From Planctomycetota bacterium (GTDB lineage Bacteria > Planctomycetota > UBA8108 > SXIK01): a stretch of 38,683 nucleotides of DNA. Of this stretch, positions 9,601 to 19,200 are shown one piece after another; the first letter of the stretch is position 1, and each line of letters opens with the position of its first letter. A program made the translations under genes and the position numbers. The notes under the pieces were generated by a model. That model was not told the origin of the DNA. It saw nothing but the letters and a program-made list of their open reading frames with translations, and did no database searches. Where the stretch lies: assembly GCA_016209535.1 (NCBI GenBank), contig JACQVW010000797.1:1-38683 (forward strand), in the 5' to 3' direction.

Positions 9601-10106
9601 GGAGCCTCGATGGCCGCGAGGCGGCCGAGGGAGTCGTAGGCGTAAACCACCTTGACGACCGCACCGACTTCCACCGAGCGGAGGCGGCCCTCGCCATCGT
9701 GGACGTAGGACAACGGCAGCGCTCCGTCGCGCCGCACCGCGGAGAGCCGGTGGTCGGCGTCGTACTCGTATTCGGTCTTGCCGATGGCGTCCGTCATGGA
9801 GACGCGCTGGCCCGCCCGGTTGAGCTCGAGGGCCACCTCGGTGCCGTCGCTGGCGCGGATCACCTGGCGCACGACCCTTCCGTCCTCGGCGGTCTCGTAG
9901 CGCATCCTGGTCTCGCGGCCCGCAGGGTCGACGAGGAGCACCGGCCGATCCGCGTCGTCATAGCCGAACTTCCACTCGAGCGGCCTGAGGCTGGCCTCCG
10001 CAGCCCCCGGAGGCGCGCCCAAGGATGGCCGTCCGAGGCCAAAGGCCGCCGCGAAGAAGACCAGCCACACGGTCGCGGCACCGAGAGTTCGGATCGAGTT
10101 CTTCAT
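3621..10106 (-). CDS. Secreted Rhs/YD-repeat protein with permuted architecture (YD + core, then central cargo region, then second YD block)
   Basis: Signal peptide MKNSIRTLGAATVWLVFFAAAFGLG; N-terminal YD repeats (YEYDADHRLSAVRRDG); Rhs-associated core (YFLADHLGSVRCIVDRDGKLVDRLDYDPFG...RARTYVPSLGMFLQADP...YCGNDPVNFVDATGL); then more than 1000 aa non-YD; then a second YD block (FHFDADGYLIAAFDEGRQVTYHWDAGHRLRRIEARG-type repeats) to the C-terminus. Confidence 0.9.
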   Translation of the reverse strand: MKNSIRTLGAATVWLVFFAAAFGLGRPSLGAPPGAAEASLRPLEWKFGYDDADRPVLLVDPAGRETRMRYETAEDGRVVRQVIRASDGTEVALELNRAGQRVSMTDAIGKTEYEYDADHRLSAVRRDGALPLSYVHDGEGRLRSVEVGAVVKVVYAYDSLGRLAAIEAPFGTVKYGRDARKAERHRTLPNGVRTVWAYLEDGNLASITHSGPTGEVIADLKYAYRPDGLVREVKERFPDGDRTLGYEYDPAQRLLRAAGPGKESFACSYDEVGNRSEAVASGQAAASVFDWAGRLVLYMGRPCENDAAGNLTRLPGRAEPLRLRYNASNLLAQAAVGGKTVVYGYDGDGLLSRREAPEGKSTYLPDPLAAAWRPLLETRADGATTVYVWEGEAPLAAVSGERVHYFLADHLGSVRCIVDRDGKLVDRLDYDPFGVPRPARAMEGLQPAFAGLFLEPVGTLYVTRARTYVPSLGMFLQADPRVSLPLADPKELPGRVYCGNDPVNFVDATGLDSSPVNPGAASPFDWMRRWRLQAGVDLATRLVAQLSTLREILADALLTWAEEQQVPPGAARPKPFDPIDLLGRLYGAYTRTQVQLVNQFRTARGAPPLSPHGEDRMMRGVRLYGRVAGAFTMGLSAVQKYTELYFKVIDPIGTALMAANPPVYLEERTRRGWEGRGSIDIGDSRLQYEGRLSTPADRWWQPGRIVHEQNEKLTTPIGVYERSVQSSTAATSAHERFLALRFPLGSYYDPGSTTYTETRTSRERYRVETRQGVTEVKPVEPARERKAGSPEKVTIYVTDPGVNNWEPGFELFDDFSEAAPAVVPHVTRVGEILIPMPDDEHFPKTEAGKEALTRLIAAGIIARIEESGLENYEVRLAQNIKLIGGYFTGGIFTFVGDRRQEKVNEFGLIAYEALDRVKSHFEGQGTAVDMPAIVGSNGAKVLTQVLPLLEHNPITRAVLIDGRAPIRDLIAAYAVLGGNIAVINTLGDAPAGNMVANHSAVKKAKREGLPDLRVFRVDIRPGKLDMAGSQHIAMMRDGAEVEVREVDGRGTSPATMKGRWEVIESALAPSGPRARAKQAEEDSTLGLPLVEDPPRKPRPRRLRQDDVPPDDDVYPFFFPPWRPPPPAVIDDGGNKKKGPGGAAIAPDAYFLASLAARRPGGPGAAAGGSVLAPVDVGGVYLGGAGDLLRGCGRIIGIAHDEGKGRIVLLGEGKALVELGPLRLDDVVAIFRLIYEDLEAPWVSIDPDPSRPKGPEMLTRYPPGLEDTFVLWVLFESDRLMKGYGLGFDNVTKAKVTSAIEHYDELSDLRFGGLGGGAEVTPWEAFWIVPGETVKQSIPDGKLTRLGVTLKVNTERRVMSGGKLVPAPGAASSRFAQAFTEWFTRNYEAIGRETARASDAVGARPATVSALALLERIAVVSAAAEHLRDQGVPMPAWMRNHKAPRHPVPRTTPALEVPYHRTRGNLKETVRVYGGVTLGPDPETVKSAAPTPAMPELAGDLWRAVDAAPPGSLTAFEHDGKSYQALSLPTRHVRAPGACRLAEADLTVPLGRGRGLVLRRRFHSFFRPGGSLGDVWTLDLPRLHAERHEFKKTDQGYSFVVGWRLSRPLGGAAAEFREQRLVPEAGRTLLVPSAPGPYLGIATEPGGRKVLLLRSGSQWHFDADGYLIAAFDEGRQVTYHWDAGHRLRRIEARGGAGGQAAITLAYDEASGLLLSAEGTNGEKVEYRYEGGSLISASSAGRTTTYQYTGGLVTGVYHDGKLSRRFEYGDGGTLGNETGPDGVEIAYDVKPRPGGFAVSAAGKGPDGEQRRLEIEYDADLRPVAGRVAGGARVSWEYAADGSVQVTGTAAGETERLRLARDANGEWEVLKLPFAPVFRTRFGADGRVLGVWSGERQVLSQSFSPAGLLESASDGESTLHLKRGADGRLEEAHVGPDAAGEPGREWLKAEMDEAGRLRALRDASGSALAFTYDSEGRVSAVRDDQGGEVGVGWDKEGRIVEVRGAGATHVLAYDAQSGEAKSLETTKAGGKAALEVEDLKPRSLRWFGGERVLVSFHERPGREDLVREVRGPDGLVLTYEYDAKHRPAAVNCGNVCLTRFSYDEAGRLAGITEGPPSGGPPEPAPAREAPGAKGTERPGENPLSPLLRRKGQEIRNASKLPDGL
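3753..3777. repeat. Homopolymeric GC hairpin (G7 C6 GAA G6 C3) near the 3' end of the Rhs gene
   Basis: Sequence ggggggg cccccc gaa gggggg ccc read directly at 3753-3777; CCCCCC/GGGGGG stem with GAA loop. Confidence 0.8.
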
Positions 10107-10225
10107 GGGTCCAGCTCTCCAGTTCTCCAGTCTCGCGGGAATAGAGGCTCCTGATTCACAGGTCGTGCTGTAAAGGACAACGCACCAAGCCCTGCTTTCT
10201 TACACCTCGCCGGAGAAAAACGGCT

Positions 10226-13200
10226 TCACTTCCCAGCAGTCTTCCCCGGTTCGGGCGGGGGTTCGCCGGGGACAGTATACTCCGCGGGCATGCTCAAGCG
10301 CGTGCCTCCCAAGGCGATGGGGAACCGCCGCTCGGCCCGCTCGCGGCTGACCTGGAAGACCTCGCCGCCGGCCAGGAACCAGAGCCCGTCATCGGAGTAG
10401 GCCGAATCCAGCACCAGGCCCCCCGAGGTGCGTGCGTACCAATCCCGGGCGATGAGGGAGGTGGAGTACGAGACGTGCACGGCCGCGCCGTGGATTGCGG
10501 GCGCCTCGATGGCCCATTGCGCGCCCCCGGCGCTGACCTCGTACCAGCGGCCGATGGAGTCGCGGCTCCGCTTCGAGACCTCCCACCGCCTCTTCCGCGG
10601 CTCGGCACAGAAGTAGACTCGCTCCCGGTCCCAGGCCATCACACCGTCCCCCAGGCCGCGCACCGCTTCGACGGCGGACATGGCCTCGAGGCCATTCTTC
10701 CCGTTCGACCGCACCCAAACGTCCGTGCCACCGTAGGAGGCCTTCTCCTTCACCGCATCGAGCGCATATCGCACGATGCCGACGGGCGTGGCGACGAGCA
10801 CATCCGCTCCCAAGAGCACTACCGAGCGAGCGTCATCGAAGACCAGGCGGCCCCTGCTGAAGATCGGCCCCGCGGACGGCTGCGCCAGGGCGCCCAGAGC
10901 GAGAGGCGGCCCGTTCGTCTCGCGGAGCGTGCAGGTCAACCCCGCGGGGTACCGCGACCAGGACCAGGTCCTTGGGCGGTGCACCCGTCGGTAGCCGGCC
11001 TCGAAGACCTCAGCCGCGGAGGCCACGCTCCTCCAGCCGTCCTTCGTACGTTCGAAAGTCGCTCCACGACGCAGCCGGCAGCAGATCCGCGAGCTTCCCC
11101 CTTCCGCGGCCGCCGCCGCGACCTCGAGGACCGCCTGGGCTTCGCCGCCAGGCGGGGCGAAAGCCGAGGCCTCGACTCTCTCGTGGGCGAAGTCCTCTGC
11201 CGCGCGCCGCGCCACGCCAGCCTCGGTCGCCAGGAGGATCGCGGCCGAGCCCGCTTCCGGCGCGAAGGCGAGGGCGTGCAGCACGTCCACGCGAGGCTTC
11301 CCGGCCGCGAAGAAGCGTGCGCCCTCGAGATCGGTCCGGCGCAAGCGCACTTCCACGCCACCGTCGAGCTGGCGCCAGCGCGTCATGCCGGTCTCGGAGA
11401 CCACGTCGTCGCGGTCGATGGCGTCCCAGGGAGGGGGGACAGGCAGCCAGCCGCCAGCGCCACCGTCGAAGCGGAAACATCCGCCGGGGCCGCGGGCGAA
11501 GAGCTGAAGATCCTTGAGGCGCAGGTGGAGCCTCTCGACCATCTCGAGTGAGCCGAGCGAGCCCGCCGCCTCGCCGGCCCGCGCCTGGAGCTGGATGAAG
11601 ACATCGTTCTCCGGATCGAACCTGACGATGCCTGCCCGCGAGCTCCAGAAGAGGCCGAACCGCGTCAGCGCGAGAGTGGAGGCCCCGACCCGGTCCTTCG
11701 CGACGTCCAGGTCGAGGAACGAGAAGGTCCCCCCGTGGAGGCGCGGCTTGACGTCCGCCGGCTTCACTTTCCCCTCGACGAAGCTCACAACCAGGCGCCC
11801 CTCTTCGGGGTGCCGCCACTCGAGCACATCGTCCTCGTAGGCCTTCGCCGCTGCCTCCGGCGCCGGCGCCTCGGCAAGCACGAGCGGCGTCCGGGGAGCC
11901 GCGGCCAGGTCGCCCGTGACTCGCCAGGTGAACTTCGTCCGCGCTCCCCGGAGCCGTACGTAGAGGGAGTCCCCTCCGGACGTTCCGATCCAGCCGATCC
12001 CCCGCTGGGGGGGGTCGAGCCCGCGGATGTCGGCGTCGGCGACGAAGGGCTCGGACCAGAGGGCGAGACCGAGAGGGACGAACTGCGGCGGCGGGCTGAG
12101 GAACGCGAGCCCCGCTTGAGTGCCGAGCACGATCCGGTCGCCGGCCGCTTCGACGGCGTGGACCACGTTGTGCGCGAATCGCGCGCCCCTCCCCCCCGGC
12201 ACCAGGAACGTGGGTTGACCCCGCCAGCGGACGTCGATGTCGGGCTTGCCGAGCCGCTGGCTCACCGCCACCCTCCAGCCGTCCGGGTCGGACGCCCGCA
12301 GGCTGAGAGCCGCCTCCAGCCTCGTCCTCTCGGCGGGCGAGAACATGTTTCCCTCGAGTACGCGGGGAGCCCCGCCCGACTCGAGCAGGACGTTCCCCTC
12401 CTCGTCGGCGGCCGCCTTGCCGACGGCTCCTGGCCCGATGCCGTCGAGGCGCTCGAGGCACCAGAGGCGCGAGGGGGTACCTTCGCCGGTCAGCACCTGG
12501 GCGCCGCAGGCGGTGCCCAGGAATAGGCGTCTCTCGGCGCCCTGCGTGGTGATGCACCGGAAACTGTCGAACCCGAATAGGCCGCTCGCGACGTCGAAGC
12601 TCACCGGCTTGTAGACGTCCGGCGGATCGCCCGGCAAGCGGAGCTCGAAATCGAGCGACGCCGACGGCCCGAGGCCGGCCGCGACCCGCCAGCGGGGACC
12701 GATCGACTTGAGACTGTTCGAGAGCGACCAGGCTTTCCGGCCCACCCCCTCCGCGAGCCGGCTCCAGCCTTCCTCGCCGGCGTAGATGCCCCCGGCCTGG
12801 GACCTGACGAAGAGCGCCCCGCCACTCGGACGGGCGTCCGGCACGCTAAAGAGCTCGAGTTTGGTGTCCGGCGGCACGCCCTCGAGGCTGACGGAAGCCA
12901 GGTCGCCGTCCGCTTCGCGTTCGATGAGCCCCTCGGCGGTCAAGAGGACCACGGCGCCGCCCGCTGCGAGGCGGGCGTCCTCCAGGGCATCGAAGAAGAG
13001 CCGCCCCCCTCGGGCGCTCAAGGCGCGGGGCGCCTCCCCCGAGGCTCGCACCGCTTCGAAGCTCACCTTGCCATCATCCCGCGTCGTGCGCCAGCGCTCC
13101 CCCTGTCGGACCTCCTTCTCGGGCGCGAGGCTCGCCAGCGGCGCTGCCGGGATCCAGCCCTTGCCGAGGTGCTCCAGCGTCGTCCCGTCAGAGCGTCTCG

Positions 13201-16200
13201 CCAGGGTGCGGCCGTCGAGGACTCCCAGCTCGGCCACGGTGCCAAGGTCTCCCCAGAGGCCCGTCAGGCCTTGCCCGCCGGCCGCCGTCCCGACGATCCC
13301 GCCGCGGGTGCCGAGAAAGCAGGCGCCCTCCGCGGCGACGACGTCGAGCGCCGTCTCGAAGCTCCAGCGGCCTTCCGGCGCGAGCAGCTCAACGGCGTCG
13401 AAGACCGAAGGCTCCTGGGGGCGGGAGTGCAGGAAGCCTCCGTCGCGCAGGACGCGCCAGACCTTGCCAACGCAGCGGTACTTCAGCACGCTCTCCACGA
13501 AGCCGCGCGGGAGCCTCCCAGCCGGCCTCCACGCCCCCCCGACATAGCCCATCGCCACCCCCGCCGGCCCCAGCAGCGCGCCAGGCAGGTTGCCGCTTGC
13601 CTCGCAGAACGAGAGTCCGCGGCGATCCCCTCTACTCCCCTCAAGCGGGCGGCGGCTCGAGAAAGCCGCCTCGACTCCCTCCACTTCGAAGAGCCCCGCG
13701 TCCGTCAGCACCCAGGCCGAGCTTCCCGCCTGCCCCAGGTCGGAGCAGAGGTCCCAGAGGAACCTACCGGCTTGCGGGCTGAAGCTGGACTCAAGCGGGA
13801 CGCCGCCGCTTGTCCTCCAGGTGACGGGCTCATCGGCAGGCGGCCCGGCGCCGGAGTCGGGCCGTTCCCACCTCCACGTGGGCGACGCCAGGAGCGGGCC
13901 CCCGAGCGCCTCGCGGAGAGACCTTAGGTCCGCCTCGCCGGCGCGCTCCCAACTCGATGCGTCCCGCGCCCAGGCGTCCGAGACGGCCTCCCCGCCGGGA
14001 TCGAGCCCGCCGGAGGGGGCCGGGGCGAAAAGCAGTTTGCGGCCACCGGGGAGTTCCATCACGTCGTAGCTCCCGAAACCGCGGCGCAGCCCGGCGGGTG
14101 CCGCCCACTTGCCCTCCTCGATGGCGGTGGGCACGAAGGAGCCCGCCTTGCGCTGGCTCACCAGCCCGCCGGCCGTGTAGAGGAGGAGGTCGGCGCCCGC
14201 CGAGTCGACGGCGGCGACCCTCTCGAACGTGAAGCCGTCCTCCTCAAGGACCACGGTCGCCCACTCCCCGGAGTCGAGCCGGCGGCTGAAGCGCCTCTGC
14301 GACCCCCCCGCCGCGGCCTGAGGCAACTTCCAGCTCGTGAGGAACCGCGCCTCATAGTCCTTCAGCTTCGCGGCGAGGGCGGTCCTTGCCGCCGGGGCTT
14401 TCGCCGTCACCCAGCGGCCCGGAGGTTGACGCAGATAGGCCTTGCCGCCTCCGATGGCCCATACCGTGGAGGCGGCCGCATCGACAGTTTCGATACCGGC
14501 GGCGGGAACGCCATCGGGGCTGGTCTCGAGCTTGGGTCGCGGCGCGGCAGCGGGCTCGAAGACGAGGCAGCCACCCAGGGTCGCGGCGAAGAGCGACATC
14601 CCATCGCTCGCCAGGTCGAGGACGACCTCGTGAGCGAGGGCGGCCCCACCCGACGACGGCAGCAGCTCGCGGCGGCGGCTTGGGTCTCCGGCGAGAATCT
14701 CGATCCGACCCGAGGGAGTACGCCAGGCGCCACCGGTCGCGGGCTGGAGGAGGAAGGGCCCGAGGTCCTTCCTGAGCACGCCGGAGGCGCTTCGACGCGC
14801 CTTCTCGATGAGCGCCTCGGCGTCCGGGACGGTGACTTCTTCCAGCGCGGTCCCCGCGGCCTGGAAGACGCGGACGTGCCCGGCGGTCCGGGCGAGCAGC
14901 TTGCGGTCGAGCGCTTGGACCTCCTCGACGAGGTCCGCCGTGAACGCCGTCCGCTCGGCGTTGAAGCGGTGCTCGGCCCCGCCGGGGCTCTGGAACGCCC
15001 CGCCGTGCGTCTCGGGCAGCGTCCAGGCCTTCGTGCCCGTGGCCAAGGGGCCGCTCGCCAGCACGCGGCCCGACCACCTGCCGCGGTGGAGGCTCGCACC
15101 GTCCTCCTCGAGCCCCGAGGCGTCCGGCTTGACACGCAGGATGGCGAGACCGCCCGTATCGCACGCTGCGTAGAGCTCGGCGTCGAGGCGGAAGAGCTCG
15201 AGGACCCTTGTCTCGCCGGCCGGAGTGCCCGGCAGGGGGATCTTGGAAAATCCGTCCTTCAAGTCGAAGCCCCAGAGGCTACCGTCGACCGCCAGCACCA
15301 CGACCTTCTCGCCGTGGGCGATGAGGGCTTGAGGGGAGAGCCCCTCCGGCAGCGGCCTCCCGACGCTGACCGGCTTTGCCAGGCTGCCGAGGTCCTTGAG
15401 GCTGTGGAGGACGCTCTTCTGGATCGCCCATCCGACCTCGGAGCCCGCCGCCGTGACGACGGTGCAGGAGTCGTTGCCGTCTGGAGCCTTTTCCTCCAGC
15501 CCGAGCTGAACGCGCAGCAAGGCTTCCTGGGTCGACGATTCCGTCTTCTGGTCCTCAGGCTCAACAGCGGCGGTCCCCGCGACGGCCTTGATGCCGCCGT
15601 CGTCTCCGAGCTCGAAAGCCCTTGGCTCCTCCTCACCCTCGAGCTTGACGAGCAAGGTCCCGCCGGCGCCTGGCTGGACTTCCTCCGCGGCCAGACAAGG
15701 CCGGCCCCCGCGCACGCGCACGGGGAAGCGCGAGGCCGGCTTCCCTGTCGCCGCCTTGGCGCCACGGACCATGACGTAATCGCCCGCCGTGTCCAGCGAG
15801 ATCGACCAGGCAGCCTCAGAGGCGGCGCCGAAGGCGGCGGCGCCGTGCCGGTCGCCGCCGACCGCGGCGGGCGCAGGCTCTTTCCAGGCACCCGCGGCGT
15901 ACTCGCGCAGGCCGCTGGCGAGAGAAGGGGCAAACTCATCGAGGAGGAACAGGCGGTCGCCGGCCAGCCAGAGGCGCGTTCCGGAGGCTCCCCCTACCGG
16001 CGTCCACCCGGCGCCGTGGCGGTAGATATGGAGGGAGCCGTCCTGGAGCAAGGCCACGAGGTCCTCGCCGGCGGCGGCGAAGGCCGCCCGGTCTTCAGGT
16101 GCTGGTTGCGGGGGCAGCCTTCCCGGCTGGAACGAGGTCGGGACCCAGCGCTGCCCCTCGAGGATGGAGATGCCTCCCCCCTTCGCCGCGTAGAGTGACG

Positions 16201-19200
16201 CATCGAGGACGCAGATGCTCGTGACCTCCGGGTCGGGCGGCGATGCGGTCCTGCCGGAGAGGAGGTCGAAGACAGCGAGCCCGCGTCCGTCCTCGCAAGC
16301 GACAAGGAGCTCCGGGCCGCGCTGCAGGACACGGAGGAACCTCTCGGCCGGGAGCTCCCGGAGCGAGCTCTCGAGCGAATGGCCGTCGACCGTCAAGACG
16401 AGAGGCCTGCCCGCGCTCCGCGAGAGCACCAGGAGCAGGTCCTCCCCCGCCAGCTCCGCGGCCTCGACCACGTCGTCTGGAGTCAAGTGTATGGCCGACC
16501 GCTCCCCGCCCCACCACGGCGCGAGCTCACCGCCGACGAGCCGCAGGATAGCGCCGTCGCTGGCCAAAGCGTAGAGGGACCCGCCGGCCCAGGCGATGGC
16601 CTCCACCGGGCGCGTCCCCAGCAGCCGGGCCTCGACGGCGTCGCCGCCTCGCTCGAGGCGGGCGAGCAGACGCTGGCTGCCGCGCTCGACCAGCGCGTAG
16701 AGCCCCTGCGGGGCTGAGGGACGGGCGAGGTCGAGCGCCTTCTCCCGGCACTCGAGCCACCTCTGGTTCGTCCAGTCGTAGACCCGGAGCCGCCCCGAGG
16801 TGTCGACCAGGGCGAGGAGGCCGTCGTGCTCGGCGGCGGCAGAAAAGTCTCCCAGCACGCCCGGAGCGCCAGCAGGGCTCCGCGCCGGCCGGACGCGCTG
16901 CAGGGCTCCTCCGGCGCCGCGCCAGCAGATCTCGCCGTCCTCGAGCCAGAGGAGGAGCCCATCCTTGAACGATGAGAGCCGAGCGATCCGCCCCCGCGTG
17001 GAGGAGTCAGGGATCCAGCTCCGGTTGCCGCGGAGGCTGAGGCTCTGCTCCTCGCGGCAGTAGCCGAGAACCTCTCCGCCTATGACGTGGAGCGACGCCA
17101 GCCGCGGCGCCTCCTCGAGGGACCAGGACCGGCGCGCCGGGTCATACGAGCCGAGCCTGCCCTCGGCGTCCAGCCGAAGCAGCTCCCCGGACCCGGGGTC
17201 CTCCGCCACCGCCAGCGTACGAGCTCCCGGGGGCATGGCGGCGCCGATGACCTCCACGGGACGGTTCGACCCGGGTAGCAGCGCGTTGACGCGCAGGCCG
17301 TTCTCGCCCGCGACCTCGAACGCGCACAGAGAGCTCGTGCGCGAGGCGGCGACCCGGCGCACCGAAGCCGTCGTGCTCAGGGTGCCGGGGGGGACGAGGA
17401 CCGCGCTCGTCAGGGTTGAGCCTGCGCTCCGGGAGATGACCCAGGCATTCGTTCGACCCTGCGCCAGCAGCCGGCTCTCGCTCGGGTCGTGGACGAGGCG
17501 CGTGACTTCCTCATCCACCTCGAAGCTCTGCCAAGCGGCCACCCCGCTCGATGGCCCATAGAGGTGGAGCGTGCTTCCCAGGCCGACGACGAGGTCACCA
17601 TCGAGGAGCGCGGCGTGGCCGGAGCTCGAGAGACGCCCGGCATCGCCTCCTACCGTGCTCGCGGCCAGGACCAGGTCCGCCGCGGCCGGCTCGGCGGGGC
17701 CCACCGAGTGGACGCGGCCGTCCCGCCCGAGGAGGAAGAGCCGGAGCCCGCCCTGGACCACCTTCTGGACACCCACCGGAGCAGCCCCCGCCTTCACCGG
17801 GTCGAAGGCGGAGCCGGTCCAGGCGTAGAGGACGGCGTCGTCCGTGCCCGTTAGCGCCCACACGGCGTCCGCGGCCGTGAAGAGGTCGGTCACCGGACCA
17901 CGGGGCACCTCGGCCATGCTCCAGCCGTGCTTCCCCCAGTCGTAGAAGCCGACCTTGCTCCCCTCGGCCGCTACGAGCGTCCCGGCGCGATCCACCGCGG
18001 CCGAAACCCGCGTCAGGTCGCCCTCGAAGGGCCAGCCGACAAGGGTCTGCGCGTCGCCCGGCGCCGCGTCGCCGCGCCGGACGAGCAAGTCCGCCCCGGG
18101 CTTGTCCCGCTTGAGGACGATCGCGCTCGAGCCCGCGGCGGCGAGCCGCTCGACCTCGGAGTCCAGGGAGGTCCAGAACTTCCCCCCCCGGGGCATGTAG
18201 GCGTGGAGCCGCCGCGCCTGGTCGGTGAACCAAAGACCGCCCTCCGTCCGCGCCGCGGCCCGGACCGGCGGCTCGACGCCGCCAGGGAAGTCGACCCGGC
18301 GCCACGCCCTCGTCTCAAGGCGGTACTCGTGGACCGCAGCGTCGTCGCCGAGGAGGAGCAGCAAGCCTTCCACCTCAGCACCGAAGGTCCAGCCGAGCTT
18401 CTTCGTCTCGAGCGGAGTGGGAGCCAGCCGCTTCGTGCTGATCCCGGTCGAGCCGTCGAAGGTCCTGACCTCCGGTGGCGCCCCCGGCGCCGCGATGAGG
18501 GCCTCGAGGATCTCGGCGCGGGCGACGACCCCCGAGATATCGGCGGCCACCGTGCGCCACTCCCGCGCCCCGGAGCCCAGCTCGATGGCGCTGAGCTTCC
18601 CGTTGGCGTCGAGCGCCCAGAGGAGCTCGTTCGTCAGCTCGAGCCGGACCACATCGGGCAGCCCGGGTAGGTGCTTCCAGGAGAAGTCAGAAGCGTCGTA
18701 AATGGCCGTCTGCCCGGCGCCGCTTGCGGCGAAGAGGGGGCCGCGCGCGGTGGCGGCATTCACCTCCGATGGAGGGAACGGGGCCTCCTCCGGCGGGATC
18801 AAGGCGGTCCTCGCCCGGCTCGAGAGTTCGATGGCATCGAGCGCGTTGTCCCCGGTGACCTGGAGCAGGCGCCCGTTGATGAGCGCCAGGTCGAGCGACG
18901 TGTCGTCCCTGAGCTTGCCGGCGGGCTCCGGATTGGCAGTACAGAGCTCGAGGCGCACCTCGTTGGCTGTGCGGTCCCAGATACCGATGCCCTTCCGGGA
19001 GGTGCCGAAGTAGACGGTCCTGCCCGGCCCGTGCGCGGCGCAGCGCATCTCGTCGACGGACTCGAGCCCTGGGAACCGGCCCGGACCGACGAAGCTTGCC
19101 CAGCGCCAAGGAACTCCCGCTGCCTCGACGGTCGAAGACTCGAGCCGGGAGGGCGCGCCGGGCGCGCTGCTCGTCGTCTTGATGATGGCCCGCCTTCCCG

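Noticed and set aside
8271-10154. 627-aa plus-strand ORF antisense to the Rhs N-terminus
   Set aside because: Antisense shadow; the minus strand encodes the recognisable Rhs core and signal peptide.
11010-12557. 515-aa minus-strand ORF in an alternate frame of the giant gene
   Set aside because: Arg/Gly/Pro-rich out-of-frame translation overlapping the giant ORF.
14426-16198. 590-aa plus-strand ORF inside the giant protein gene
   Set aside because: Antisense shadow of propeller repeats.
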